From Eubacterium sp. (GTDB taxonomy: Bacteria > Bacillota > Clostridia > Lachnospirales > Lachnospiraceae): a DNA stretch of 7,901 bases. The translations under genes were made by a program, and so were the position numbers. The stretch spans positions 338 through 8,238 of the forward strand of contig DOVJ01000133.1 of NCBI GenBank assembly GCA_003520145.1, given 5' to 3'. The notes under the pieces were generated by a model. It ran no database searches and had not been told where the DNA came from. It worked only from the letters and a program-made list of their open reading frames with translations. Each line of letters begins with the position of its first letter. The stretch's first letter is position 1. Positions 1 to 6,541 of this stretch are shown here, in pieces.

Positions 1-1699
1 AAGGAATAAGCTCATCAGTTGTAGTTACAGGATCATGAATCTCTGATACAACCTTAAGGATGAGATTCTCAGGAAGAGCAGACATCTTAGGCCAATCCTT
101 GATGTTCGGTCCGAGCTTGATCTCTACTGATGGATCAGCCACGCCCTTAGAATCAAATACTCTCTTCTCGTATATAGTACTGTCGAAGTGATATGTAGGA
201 TTGGTGAATTCTACATCCACCTCATCTGCGCCTGTCAAGAATCCCTTATTAGCAGCTGTAGCTGCGATAGATCTCGCATCCATAAGAGCAACTGAAGATA
301 TCTGACCATTCTGAATCTTAGAACCTTCTCTGTTAGGGAAGTTTCTTGTTGAGTGTCTGATTGAAAATGCATTGTTAGCAGGTGTGTCTCCGGCTCCGAA
401 GCAAGGTCCACAGAAAGCTGTCTTAACTATGGCACCTGTTGCCATGAGGTCGGCAAGTCTGCCATTACGTGCAAGCTCGATAAATATAGGTGTACTTGCA
501 GGATATACACTTAAGGTAAATTCATCTGAACCTATACTCTTACCACGAAGGATATCAGCAGCAGCACAGATATTCTCGTATCCACCACCGGCACATCCAG
601 CGATTATACCCTGTTCAACATAGAACTTACCATCTATGATCTTATCGTGAAGGTCATACTTAACCTTACCATCAAGGCTAACAAGAGCATTCTTCTCAAC
701 TTCCGCAAGAATATCCGAAAGGTTATTCTTAACATCCTCGATAGTATAAGTGTTGCTTGGGTGGAATGGCATAGCGATCATAGGCTTGATCTTATCAAGC
801 TCTACATATACAACGCCGTCATAGTAAGAGACTGCAGCCGGCTCAAGTTCCTTGTAATCAGCAGGTCTCTTATGAATATCATAGAATTCCTTGATCTTAT
901 CATCTGTTCTCCAGATAGAGCTAAGACATGTAGTCTCAGTAGTCATAACATCTACGCCGATACGGAAATCTGCAGAAAGAGAAGATACACCAGGACCTAC
1001 GAACTCCATAACCTTATTCTTAACATATCCGTTCTTGAATACAGAACCGATGATTGCAAGGGCCACATCCTGAGGACCTACACCCTTAACAGGAGAGCCT
1101 GTCATATATACAGCCACAACGCCTGGCATGTTAATATCATAAGTCTGTGAAAGAAGCTGCTTAACAAGCTCAGGACCACCCTCACCTACAGCCATGGTAC
1201 CAAGAGCACCATATCTTGTATGTGAATCTGAACCGAGGATCATGAGACCGCCGCCCGCAAGTTCTTCTCTTGCGAACTGATGGATAACAGCCTGATGAGG
1301 TGGAACATAGATTCCGCCGTACTTCTTAGCACATGAAAGACCGAATACGTGGTCATCCTCATTAATAGTACCACCAACAGCACAAAGTGAATTGTGACAG
1401 TTAGTAAGTACATAAGGGATAGGGAACTTCTCAAGTCCAGATGCTCTTGCAGTCTGGATGATGCCTACGAAAGTGATATCATGTGATGTAAGCTTATCGA
1501 ACTTGATCTTAAGCTTATCCATGTTACCGGATGTATTATGATCTGAGAGAATACCATAAGCTATGGTACCCTTCTTTGCTTCTTCCTTAGTTACTTCAAG
1601 ACCTGTAAGGGCCTTTACTTCGCTTGCCGCAGTCGCACTATCTTCTACAACGGTCTGACCGTTAACAAGATATGCACCGCCCTTTGATAAATTAAGCAT
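1..1699 (-). CDS. Aconitase-superfamily hydratase (YbhJ-like), 3' end outside window
   Basis: The minus strand is open from ATG at 1699-1697 to the window edge, giving 566 codons with no stop, so the C-terminus is missing. The start is supported by GAGAGG at 1708-1713, 8 nt upstream, and by a promoter just before it. The translation carries aconitase-family signatures: DSHTRYG near residues 158-164, GCAGGGYEN near 368-376 (equivalent to the SCTN cluster cysteine), CGPC at 430-433, and an STRNFPNREG segment resembling the RNF substrate-binding loop. Cys369, Cys430 and Cys433 sit where the three [4Fe-4S] ligands of aconitase are, so an iron-sulfur hydro-lyase is likely. The N-terminal arrangement with NCHNSLC (about 100-106) resembles the uncharacterised YbhJ-type hydratases more than AcnA, AcnB or LeuC. 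The family's small swivel domain would lie beyond base 1. The substrate cannot be inferred. The neighbours are not TCA-cycle or leucine genes, so housekeeping aconitase is not supported by context. Confidence 0.88.
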   Translation of the reverse strand, partial: MLNLSKGGAYLVNGQTVVEDSATAASEVKALTGLEVTKEEAKKGTIAYGILSDHNTSGNMDKLKIKFDKLTSHDITFVGIIQTARASGLEKFPIPYVLTNCHNSLCAVGGTINEDDHVFGLSCAKKYGGIYVPPHQAVIHQFAREELAGGGLMILGSDSHTRYGALGTMAVGEGGPELVKQLLSQTYDINMPGVVAVYMTGSPVKGVGPQDVALAIIGSVFKNGYVKNKVMEFVGPGVSSLSADFRIGVDVMTTETTCLSSIWRTDDKIKEFYDIHKRPADYKELEPAAVSYYDGVVYVELDKIKPMIAMPFHPSNTYTIEDVKNNLSDILAEVEKNALVSLDGKVKYDLHDKIIDGKFYVEQGIIAGCAGGGYENICAAADILRGKSIGSDEFTLSVYPASTPIFIELARNGRLADLMATGAIVKTAFCGPCFGAGDTPANNAFSIRHSTRNFPNREGSKIQNGQISSVALMDARSIAATAANKGFLTGADEVDVEFTNPTYHFDSTIYEKRVFDSKGVADPSVEIKLGPNIKDWPKMSALPENLILKVVSEIHDPVTTTDELIP

Positions 1700-1730
1700 G
1701 AGCTAAACCTCTCTTGTTTATATTCTAACT

Positions 1731-1751
1731 TGTCGGCACGACGCACCAACA
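1731..1751 (-). promoter_or_regulatory. Imperfect palindrome in hydratase leader (operator or 5' hairpin)
   Basis: Read on the minus strand, TGTTGG and CCGACA face each other across 9 bases, with one mismatch in the six. As RNA the mismatch becomes a U-G wobble, and the stem can extend to 8 pairs (U-A, G-C, U-A, U-G, G-C, G-C, U-G, G-U) around a five-base loop. The element begins about where transcription should start (near 1750) and ends 17 bases before the Shine-Dalgarno sequence. No U-tract follows it, so it is not an intrinsic terminator. It could be an operator at the +1 region or a 5' stabilising or protein-binding hairpin. Confidence 0.45.
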
Positions 1752-1756
1752 CTTCC

Positions 1757-1785
1757 ATTATACATATACCGAACGAATAATACAA
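1757..1785 (-). promoter_or_regulatory. Sigma-A-type promoter for the hydratase gene
   Basis: On the minus strand, TTGTAT (1785-1780) is separated by exactly 17 bp from a perfect TATAAT (1762-1757). Transcription would start near 1750, about 50 bases before the hydratase ATG. The -35 box lies 11 bases from the HIT gene stop, so the hydratase can be transcribed independently even though it follows the HIT gene in the same direction. Confidence 0.75.
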
Positions 1786-1795
1786 GTACTTTTAC

Positions 1796-2206
1796 TTAGA
1801 GACACTTCTTAACTTTAGCCAGAATCTCTTCGGCATGGTTATCATCCTTCGGAGTCCAAGATACATTGACACTATCGCCGTTGTATCTTGGGATCACATG
1901 CACATGATAGTGCATAACAGTCTGACCGGCAGCCGCTTCGTTGTTCTGAAGAACGTTGATACCATCGGCGCCAACCGCCAGCTTAACCGCCCACGCAATC
2001 TTCTTGGCAACCTTCGCTACATGTGCCACAACCTCATCATCAAGCCTATATACATTCTCTGCATGAGACTTCGGAAGTATGAGCGCATGACCAAAGGCAG
2101 CAGGTGAAGCGTCAAGGATAACCTTCACCACATCATCCTCATAGAGTCCCTCCACAGGGATCACACCGTTAGCAAGTTTACAGAATATACAATCTTCATT
2201 CATCAT
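1796..2206 (-). CDS. HIT family protein (Hint-like nucleotide hydrolase/transferase)
   Basis: This 136-residue protein is the usual length for the Hint branch of the histidine triad superfamily, which hydrolyses purine nucleoside phosphoramidates or related nucleotide conjugates in the cytoplasm. The triad HYHVHVIP spans residues 99-106, with His99, His101 and the catalytic His103. A CIFC pair (Cys6, Cys9), together with His48 and His99, matches the zinc site seen in many bacterial HIT proteins. Q95 before the triad is also typical. The first of two adjacent ATGs (2206-2204) is preferred because AGAGGTG at 2214-2220 sits about 7 nt upstream. This ATG overlaps the TGA of the membrane acyltransferase gene (ATGA, 4-base overlap), implying translational coupling. 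The physiological substrate is unknown, and the pairing with an acyltransferase is not a recognised pathway. Confidence 0.92.
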   Translation of the reverse strand: MMNEDCIFCKLANGVIPVEGLYEDDVVKVILDASPAAFGHALILPKSHAENVYRLDDEVVAHVAKVAKKIAWAVKLAVGADGINVLQNNEAAAGQTVMHYHVHVIPRYNGDSVNVSWTPKDDNHAEEILAKVKKCL

Positions 2207-3333
2207 TGTATCGCACCTCTCTTTTTTATAGTATTGTCAACTTTTTTATATACGATTTCTATCGCCCTCCACAATAGCTCTATGACAACAGCAGTGACAT
2301 AGCTGCAAAGCAAGAGCAGAAGCAGGCACGGGAGCGCGTATCTAGGTCTTGTTATGAACCAGGCAAGCGGATGCACATGGAAACAGAAAAATCCGTGGAT
2401 GAGCCACATAGCCATGCTCTTCTTTCCTGTCTCCACAAAGATCGCCTTCACCAGTCTGAAGTATCCGAATACATATGCAAATGCTACGCAAAGTACTGGC
2501 ACAGAGAACAGATCTAAGAAAGCTCCGAACTTCCAGCGTCTTAAGCAAACTCCAGCAACTATCAGGAAAATCATGAACCACATGTGGAACAGGTCGTTCT
2601 CCCTAAGCGAAGCCTTAAGCCTCACAAGGATATCGTCCTTAGCAACGATAACTCCCATCCAGAAACACGCTATAAAAGGCGAATCCTGCATGAAGAACGT
2701 CGAATACAGGCTATTGGACTTCATAAGTCCGTAGGCCGAATTGCTGCCAAGCGCAGGGAACACGTTGTTCATAAGTATTCCGAAAACAACTACTATCGCA
2801 AGATTCACGGCAAATGTATGACGCTCTACAATCTTCCTCACCAGAGGAAATGTTATGACCGCCACCACGTAACTGAAGAAAAACCACCAGTTACCATCGA
2901 ACTTGTCACTCACTCCCAAAAAACCAAGTATCACATACTTCGAATTCGCATCTTCGAAAACATGACAGCGAAAAGACTGCGCACAGTAGTCTTCCTGATT
3001 CGAAAAGAATATGATACCTATCGGAACAAGCACCAAGAATATCTTCCAATAACTTACATAGAGCTTCTTAAGCCTCTTCACAAGATCAAATGGCTTGTTC
3101 TTAGAACTCATATATATACCATATCCTCCGAGAAAGAAGAACATGGATACACATATCTTTCCTACACATCCCAAAAATTCAGGAAGGCTCTCGCCTGTTG
3201 AGAGGTCTATCCAGTGCTTAAGCTCCCCTCCACACAGCCTCTCGGGAAACCACCACAGATGATGCATAAACATGAATATGAGTGCAACCGCCTTCGCGAT
3301 CCATGTATCATCCTTTGAAAAAGAATTATCCAT
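2203..3333 (-). CDS. Membrane acyltransferase, acyltransferase-3 (OafA/WecH-like) family
   Basis: This 376-residue polytopic membrane protein has many hydrophobic helices spread along its length. The N-terminus WIAKAVALIFMFMHHLWWF (about residues 12-30, His24/His25) is the first-helix signature of acyltransferase-3 enzymes, which move acyl groups, usually acetyl, onto sugars or glycopolymers at the membrane. A helix around FFFLGGYGIYM and a late helix around MAMWLIHGFFCF match the conserved FfxSGYgi and YLIH-type segments. The start at ATG 3333-3331 has a canonical GGAGG at 3339-3343, 5 nt upstream. The gene is transcribed with the overlapping HIT gene and divergently from plsC. The acceptor cannot be assigned, because no sugar transferase or polymerase genes are next to it. 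Modification of a surface glycan or teichoic acid-like polymer is a family-level guess. Confidence 0.85.
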   Translation of the reverse strand: MDNSFSKDDTWIAKAVALIFMFMHHLWWFPERLCGGELKHWIDLSTGESLPEFLGCVGKICVSMFFFLGGYGIYMSSKNKPFDLVKRLKKLYVSYWKIFLVLVPIGIIFFSNQEDYCAQSFRCHVFEDANSKYVILGFLGVSDKFDGNWWFFFSYVVAVITFPLVRKIVERHTFAVNLAIVVVFGILMNNVFPALGSNSAYGLMKSNSLYSTFFMQDSPFIACFWMGVIVAKDDILVRLKASLRENDLFHMWFMIFLIVAGVCLRRWKFGAFLDLFSVPVLCVAFAYVFGYFRLVKAIFVETGKKSMAMWLIHGFFCFHVHPLAWFITRPRYALPCLLLLLLCSYVTAVVIELLWRAIEIVYKKVDNTIKKRGAIQ

Positions 3334-3345
3334 AAAATCCTCCGT

Positions 3346-3394
3346 ATGGTAAAACCTAAGGAATATTATAGCATATTTATCAGCATTTTACCAT
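3346..3394. promoter_or_regulatory. Perfect 9-bp inverted repeat bracketing the acyltransferase promoter
   Basis: ATGGTAAAA (3346-3354) and TTTTACCAT (3386-3394) are exact reverse complements separated by 31 bp. The right arm contains the weak -35 of the leftward acyltransferase promoter; the left arm lies just inside its transcript start. Because the right arm is upstream of the expected start (near 3358), both arms cannot be in one mRNA, so this would act as DNA, for instance as paired half-sites of a regulator. The arm centres are 40 bp apart, close to four helical turns. Chance occurrence in an AT-rich spacer is possible. Confidence 0.4.
3365..3393 (-). promoter_or_regulatory. Extended -10 promoter for the acyltransferase-HIT unit
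   Basis: On the minus strand there is a perfect TATAAT (3370-3365) directly preceded by TGC (3373-3371), the TGN extended -10 motif. This can compensate for the poor -35 TGGTAA (3393-3388) at 17-bp spacing. Transcription would start near 3358 and give a leader of about 25 bases carrying the GGAGG. Confidence 0.65.
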
Positions 3395-3401
3395 CTCCCA
3401 C

Positions 3402-3430
3402 TTGCCATTCGAGGAAAAATATTATACAAT
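3402..3430 (+). promoter_or_regulatory. Sigma-A-type promoter for plsC-vanY unit
   Basis: TTGCCA (3402-3407, five of six consensus) and TACAAT (3425-3430, five of six) are separated by 17 bp. Transcription would start near 3437, just before AAGAGG at 3446-3451. The -35 box coincides with a possible upstream in-frame TTG start, which argues that this TTG is not translated. Confidence 0.6.
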
Positions 3431-3458
3431 AGAAAAAGAATTTTTAAGAGGTAATGTT

Positions 3459-4199
3459 ATGCTCAACCTTATTTTTTTACTATTGACGATCGGCGTATTC
3501 GCTATTATGAACATCATATTCCTGCCTATCATATTCATAGCAGGTTTATTTTCAAAGAAGGCGAAGTACAGAATCGCACAGAGGATTGTCAAGGACGGCT
3601 TCAGATACGTACTCTTCATGTGCGGCATCAGAACTAAGGTCATAGGTCTTGAGAATATCCCAAAGGATGAAGCGGTACTCTTCGTGGGTAACCATAATTC
3701 AATCCTTGACATACTCATAGCCTACCCTCGTATGAAGGGAATAACCGGCTTTGTAGCTAAGTCAGAATTGTCGAAGATCAAGGGACTTGCCATGTGGATG
3801 GGATTCATGCAGTGCGTATTCATAGACCGTGATGACATGAAGGCATCTCTTAAGGCCATACTTACATGTATAGACCACGTGAAGGAAGGCACAAGCATCG
3901 CTATCTTCCCTGAGGGCACAAGATCCAAGGACGGCAACATGCTTCCTTTTAAGGACGGCTCCTTCAAGATTGCCGCGAAGACAGGATGTAAGATCGTTCC
4001 TTTTGTACAGAACAACACTAGAAGCGCTTTTGAAGCTCAGGCACCTAAGATCAGATCAACTAAGACAGTACTTGAATTCTGTGAACCTATCGATCTTTCT
4101 ACTCTTTCAGGTGAGGATAGAAAGCACATAGGAGCTTATGTACAGAATATCATGACTGAAGTATATAACAGGAATCAGGCTTTAATCGAGAAAAAGTAA
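3459..4199 (+). CDS. plsC: 1-acyl-sn-glycerol-3-phosphate acyltransferase (PlsC family)
   Basis: From the ATG at 3459 the protein has 246 residues, normal for bacterial PlsC. It would acylate lysophosphatidic acid to phosphatidic acid at the inner face of the membrane, using acyl-ACP or acyl-CoA. An N-terminal hydrophobic anchor (about 1-31) is followed by the family blocks: NHNSILD (78-84, His79 and Asp84 of the NHX4D catalytic motif), FIDRDD (121-126), FPEGTRS (150-156) and VPFVQNN (180-186). The frame stays open upstream to a TTG at 3402, but that codon lies in the predicted -35 box. The ATG has AAGAGG 7 nt upstream (3446-3451) and begins the hydrophobic anchor, so it is the better start. 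The carboxypeptidase gene follows after 20 bases, so the pair forms an envelope-related operon. PlsC-family paralogues with other acceptors exist, so exact specificity is inferred. Confidence 0.9.
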   Translation: MLNLIFLLLTIGVFAIMNIIFLPIIFIAGLFSKKAKYRIAQRIVKDGFRYVLFMCGIRTKVIGLENIPKDEAVLFVGNHNSILDILIAYPRMKGITGFVAKSELSKIKGLAMWMGFMQCVFIDRDDMKASLKAILTCIDHVKEGTSIAIFPEGTRSKDGNMLPFKDGSFKIAAKTGCKIVPFVQNNTRSAFEAQAPKIRSTKTVLEFCEPIDLSTLSGEDRKHIGAYVQNIMTEVYNRNQALIEKK

Positions 4200-4219
4200 T
4201 AACAAAAAAGGAGTAACTC

Positions 4220-5071
4220 ATGAGAAGCTCAAACGGATACCGCAATTACAAGAGAAGACGTCGCGGTTTTGGATATACAAGAAGAAACAACCTGCTCTTT
4301 GCAGAGCTCATAATCATGCTTGTTATCGTCATCATATTCGTGATAGTCAGCATAGTTAAACTTAGTAACATCAAGAAGAAGGATTCTGATAAGACCACTA
4401 AAGCAGCCGAAACCAAAGTGGCCGCAACAAGCACTCAGGCAGTCGAGACATCTACCCTGCCTGAACCGACCACTCAGGCACTCAAAGCATTTGACGAGAT
4501 TCCGTGGAATCTTGTGATACTTAACACTAAGCATCCGATAACAGAGGACCTCAACATCGAATTAGAAACCCTTAAGAACGGCTACAGAATCGACAAGCGC
4601 GTGGTTGACGAGCTTCAGGCCATGTTCGACGACGCAAGAAAAGAAGGACTCTCACCAGTCATCTGTTCATCATACAGAGAGATGTCTTATCAGCAGAGAC
4701 TCTTTGACAAAGCAGTCAACTCCTTCAAAGCCAAGGGCCACAACCAGCAGGAAGCTGAAAGCCTCGCGGCTACCGACACAGCAATCCCTGGAACAAGCGA
4801 GCATCAGCTTGGCTTAGCACTCGATATCGTAGATATCAACAATCAGATGCTCAACGACGATCAGGAGAACACACCAGTTCAGCAGTGGCTCATGGCCAAC
4901 AGCTACAAGTACGGCTTCATCCTCCGCTATCCTAAGGATAAGGTCGACATAACAGGAATCATGTATGAGCCTTGGCACTATCGTTATGTAGGTAAGGAAG
5001 CTGCTAAGGAGATATATGAGAAGAAGATAACACTTGAAGAATACTTGACAGAACTTGGATATGAGTATTAA
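4220..5071 (+). CDS. VanY/DacB-like D-alanyl-D-alanine carboxypeptidase (peptidase M15B)
   Basis: This is a 283-residue membrane-anchored zinc peptidase that should remove the terminal D-Ala from peptidoglycan stem peptides outside the cell. A basic N-terminus (KRRRR at 11-15) precedes one transmembrane helix (about 25-48). A Lys/Thr/Ala-rich linker (about 52-90) places the catalytic domain (about 95-283) outside. Zinc ligands are visible in SEHQLGLALD (193-202: His195, Asp202) and EPWHYRY (250-256: His253, with the general base Glu250). SSYR at 150-153 supplies the conserved substrate-binding Arg153. AAAAGGAG at 4206-4213 lies 6 nt before the ATG. No VanR/VanS or ligase genes are nearby, so this is an ordinary cell-wall maintenance enzyme rather than evidence for glycopeptide resistance. 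It is cotranscribed with plsC and ends at the strong terminator downstream. Confidence 0.92.
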   Translation: MRSSNGYRNYKRRRRGFGYTRRNNLLFAELIIMLVIVIIFVIVSIVKLSNIKKKDSDKTTKAAETKVAATSTQAVETSTLPEPTTQALKAFDEIPWNLVILNTKHPITEDLNIELETLKNGYRIDKRVVDELQAMFDDARKEGLSPVICSSYREMSYQQRLFDKAVNSFKAKGHNQQEAESLAATDTAIPGTSEHQLGLALDIVDINNQMLNDDQENTPVQQWLMANSYKYGFILRYPKDKVDITGIMYEPWHYRYVGKEAAKEIYEKKITLEEYLTELGYEY

Positions 5072-5083
5072 AAAAGAGTATAT

Positions 5084-5136
5084 AAAAAAACAATCTCTGG
5101 GACGAAATCTTGACATGTCCCAGAGATTGTTTTTTT
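5084..5136. terminator. Bidirectional intrinsic terminator between convergent genes
   Basis: A perfect inverted repeat (5084-5103 with 5117-5136) forms a 20-bp stem with a 13-base loop. The GC-rich part is CTCTGGGAC/GTCCCAGAG, flanked by A7 on the left and T7 on the right, so each strand reads hairpin plus U-tract. It lies 12 bases after the carboxypeptidase stop and 12 bases from the stop of the convergent ATPase gene, serving both. Confidence 0.93.
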
Positions 5137-5148
5137 ACAGCCCTCTTT

Positions 5149-6489
5149 TTACATAAACGGTACCATATAGATTGGTATATAATCAATCCCTTTTTCACGC
5201 TTATAATCCTTTACATGAATAACATATCTATCACGCACACGCCTGCTAAATTTGTCACAGAACATATCTAGTGATTTATGCGCTCTATAATTTCCAGATT
5301 TTACCTCTATAGGGGTTATCTTATCACCAGAAGATAACAAAAAGTCTATCTCATATATATGATTTGAGGTATCGCTGTTAAAAGTATAATAAAAAAGATT
5401 ATTACCCTTGGCAACTAACATCTGCGCCACAGCATTTTCATATATGTAACCTAGATTCACCTCAAGCTTATCTGACAAAAGCTTATTGTAGATTATGTTT
5501 TCAGTATAATTCTTATCCTTAAACGCAAGTGTCACAAAAAGCCCCATATCAGACGTAAAGAGCTTATATCGACCTGCATCCTTCTCTAAAGCCATACCAA
5601 CAGAAGGATTATTGGCATGATATGCGATATTCACGGTATACGAACTAAGCATATCTGGAATCAAGTCACGCACTTGTGCCGAACGAACACCAGCTTTAGC
5701 ATTAGACAAAACATATCTCGAACTATTACCGCTAAGCCCTGCTGGTATAGCATCATATATATCACCAGCAAGCCCAGACGAATCTATCTTAGTAAAATCC
5801 TCTTCATAGAGATCGATTATTTCTCTCTTAACTTCATCAACTACCTGTAGATTGTTGGTATCCATATAGGTTTCTATAGCCTGAGGCATACCACCTATAA
5901 GCATATACAATCTGAACTTTCGCATCAGATTACGATGCATAACATCGCCTGCACTCTTTTTGCTGGATAAAAGAGTCCTTATAGTATCCGCAGTAATCTC
6001 ATCTTTGATAGCCCACAAGAATTCTTCAAAATCCATCGGATACATAGAAATCTTATGTTCTTCACTTGGAATCAATATATCCTTCGTATTCTTCTTGATA
6101 GACAACAATGAACCCGTCTCAATATATCTATATCTCCCATCCGCAACCAAATACTTAATCGCCTGTCTTGCTTTTGGTTGTAATTGAACCTCATCGAATA
6201 TAATTACAGATTCATCTACATATAACCGCTTTCCAGTCAACTGCTGTAGCTGTAAAAAGAAAAAATCAAGGTCATACATATCATCAAAAAGCGCTTCTAT
6301 TGATCTACTTGTATGAGCAAAATCGATAACTATATACGATTTGAATTCTTTCTTCGCAAACTCTTCAGCAATTGTAGATTTTCCTACACGTCTAGCACCC
6401 TTTATAAGAAGCGCACTTTTCTTACTGCGCTTTTCTTTCCATTCGAGCATCTCATCATAGATTTTTCTTTTAAATACAGATTCTGCCAT
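5149..6489 (-). CDS. COG1373-type ATPase: AAA_14 domain plus DUF4143 (PD-(D/E)XK-like)
   Basis: This 446-residue cytoplasmic protein matches the usual length and layout of AAA_14-DUF4143 ATPases. Walker A GARRVGKST is at 31-39 (Lys37), Walker B VIIFDE at 95-100 (Asp99, Glu100), ETGSLLS at 124-130 is a sensor-like strand, and GGMPQAI at 199-205 is the family's GG-P hinge. The C-terminal half carries ENAV (351-354) and YEIDFLL...PIEVKSG (379-399). In this segment Asp382, Glu395 and Lys397 fit the D-Xn-ExK core of PD-(D/E)XK nucleases; whether it cuts DNA is unknown. The start at 6489 has AAGGTGG at 6498-6504, 8 nt upstream. Its promoter contains a direct-repeat copy. The gene is visibly more AT-rich than its neighbours: lines starting at 5461 and 6001 have 17 and 20 G+C of 60, against 31 at 1201 and 27 at 4621, which suggests transfer. 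The family often occurs as many paralogues per genome. Its role is not established. Confidence 0.88.
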   Translation of the reverse strand: MAESVFKRKIYDEMLEWKEKRSKKSALLIKGARRVGKSTIAEEFAKKEFKSYIVIDFAHTSRSIEALFDDMYDLDFFFLQLQQLTGKRLYVDESVIIFDEVQLQPKARQAIKYLVADGRYRYIETGSLLSIKKNTKDILIPSEEHKISMYPMDFEEFLWAIKDEITADTIRTLLSSKKSAGDVMHRNLMRKFRLYMLIGGMPQAIETYMDTNNLQVVDEVKREIIDLYEEDFTKIDSSGLAGDIYDAIPAGLSGNSSRYVLSNAKAGVRSAQVRDLIPDMLSSYTVNIAYHANNPSVGMALEKDAGRYKLFTSDMGLFVTLAFKDKNYTENIIYNKLLSDKLEVNLGYIYENAVAQMLVAKGNNLFYYTFNSDTSNHIYEIDFLLSSGDKITPIEVKSGNYRAHKSLDMFCDKFSRRVRDRYVIHVKDYKREKGIDYIPIYMVPFM

Positions 6490-6512
6490 GTGCTACACCA
6501 CCTTTCAGGACT

Positions 6513-6541
6513 ATTATAACGCAAATCCCCATTCGTGTAAA
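6513..6541 (-). promoter_or_regulatory. Promoter of the ATPase gene with a repeat copy as its spacer
   Basis: On the minus strand, TTTACA (6541-6536, five of six consensus) and a perfect TATAAT (6518-6513) are separated by 17 bp. Those 17 bp (6535-6519) are exactly one copy of the direct-repeat core. The predicted start, near 6506, leaves a very short leader that begins at the ribosome binding site. A protein binding the repeat would compete directly with RNA polymerase, so repression or autoregulation is a natural inference. Read-through from the upstream repair gene is also possible because no terminator hairpin is seen in between. Confidence 0.7.

Noticed and set aside
372..1150. Plus-strand open frames across the hydratase region
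   Set aside because: They are shadows of the minus-strand aconitase-family frame, which is continuous from 1699 to the edge and has recognisable motifs. The shadows lack ribosome binding sites and family resemblance.
1731..1751. Intrinsic terminator after the HIT gene
   Set aside because: The hairpin contains wobble pairs and has no following U-tract on the minus strand. It also sits downstream of the hydratase promoter, where a terminator would block that gene.
2354..3201. Plus-strand frames of 126 and 205 residues opposite the membrane acyltransferase
   Set aside because: Their composition is that of an antisense of a hydrophobic protein. No start signals or motifs were seen, and the minus-strand gene is well supported.
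3402..3458. Upstream TTG start adding 19 residues to PlsC
   Set aside because: The TTG lies in the predicted -35 box, has no ribosome binding site, and would add a charged leader before the hydrophobic anchor. The ATG at 3459 has AAGAGG at 7-nt spacing.
4220..5071. Glycopeptide (vancomycin) resistance locus
   Set aside because: Only a VanY-like carboxypeptidase is present. No D-Ala-D-Lac ligase, VanH, VanX or two-component regulator is nearby, and such enzymes are common cell-wall genes.
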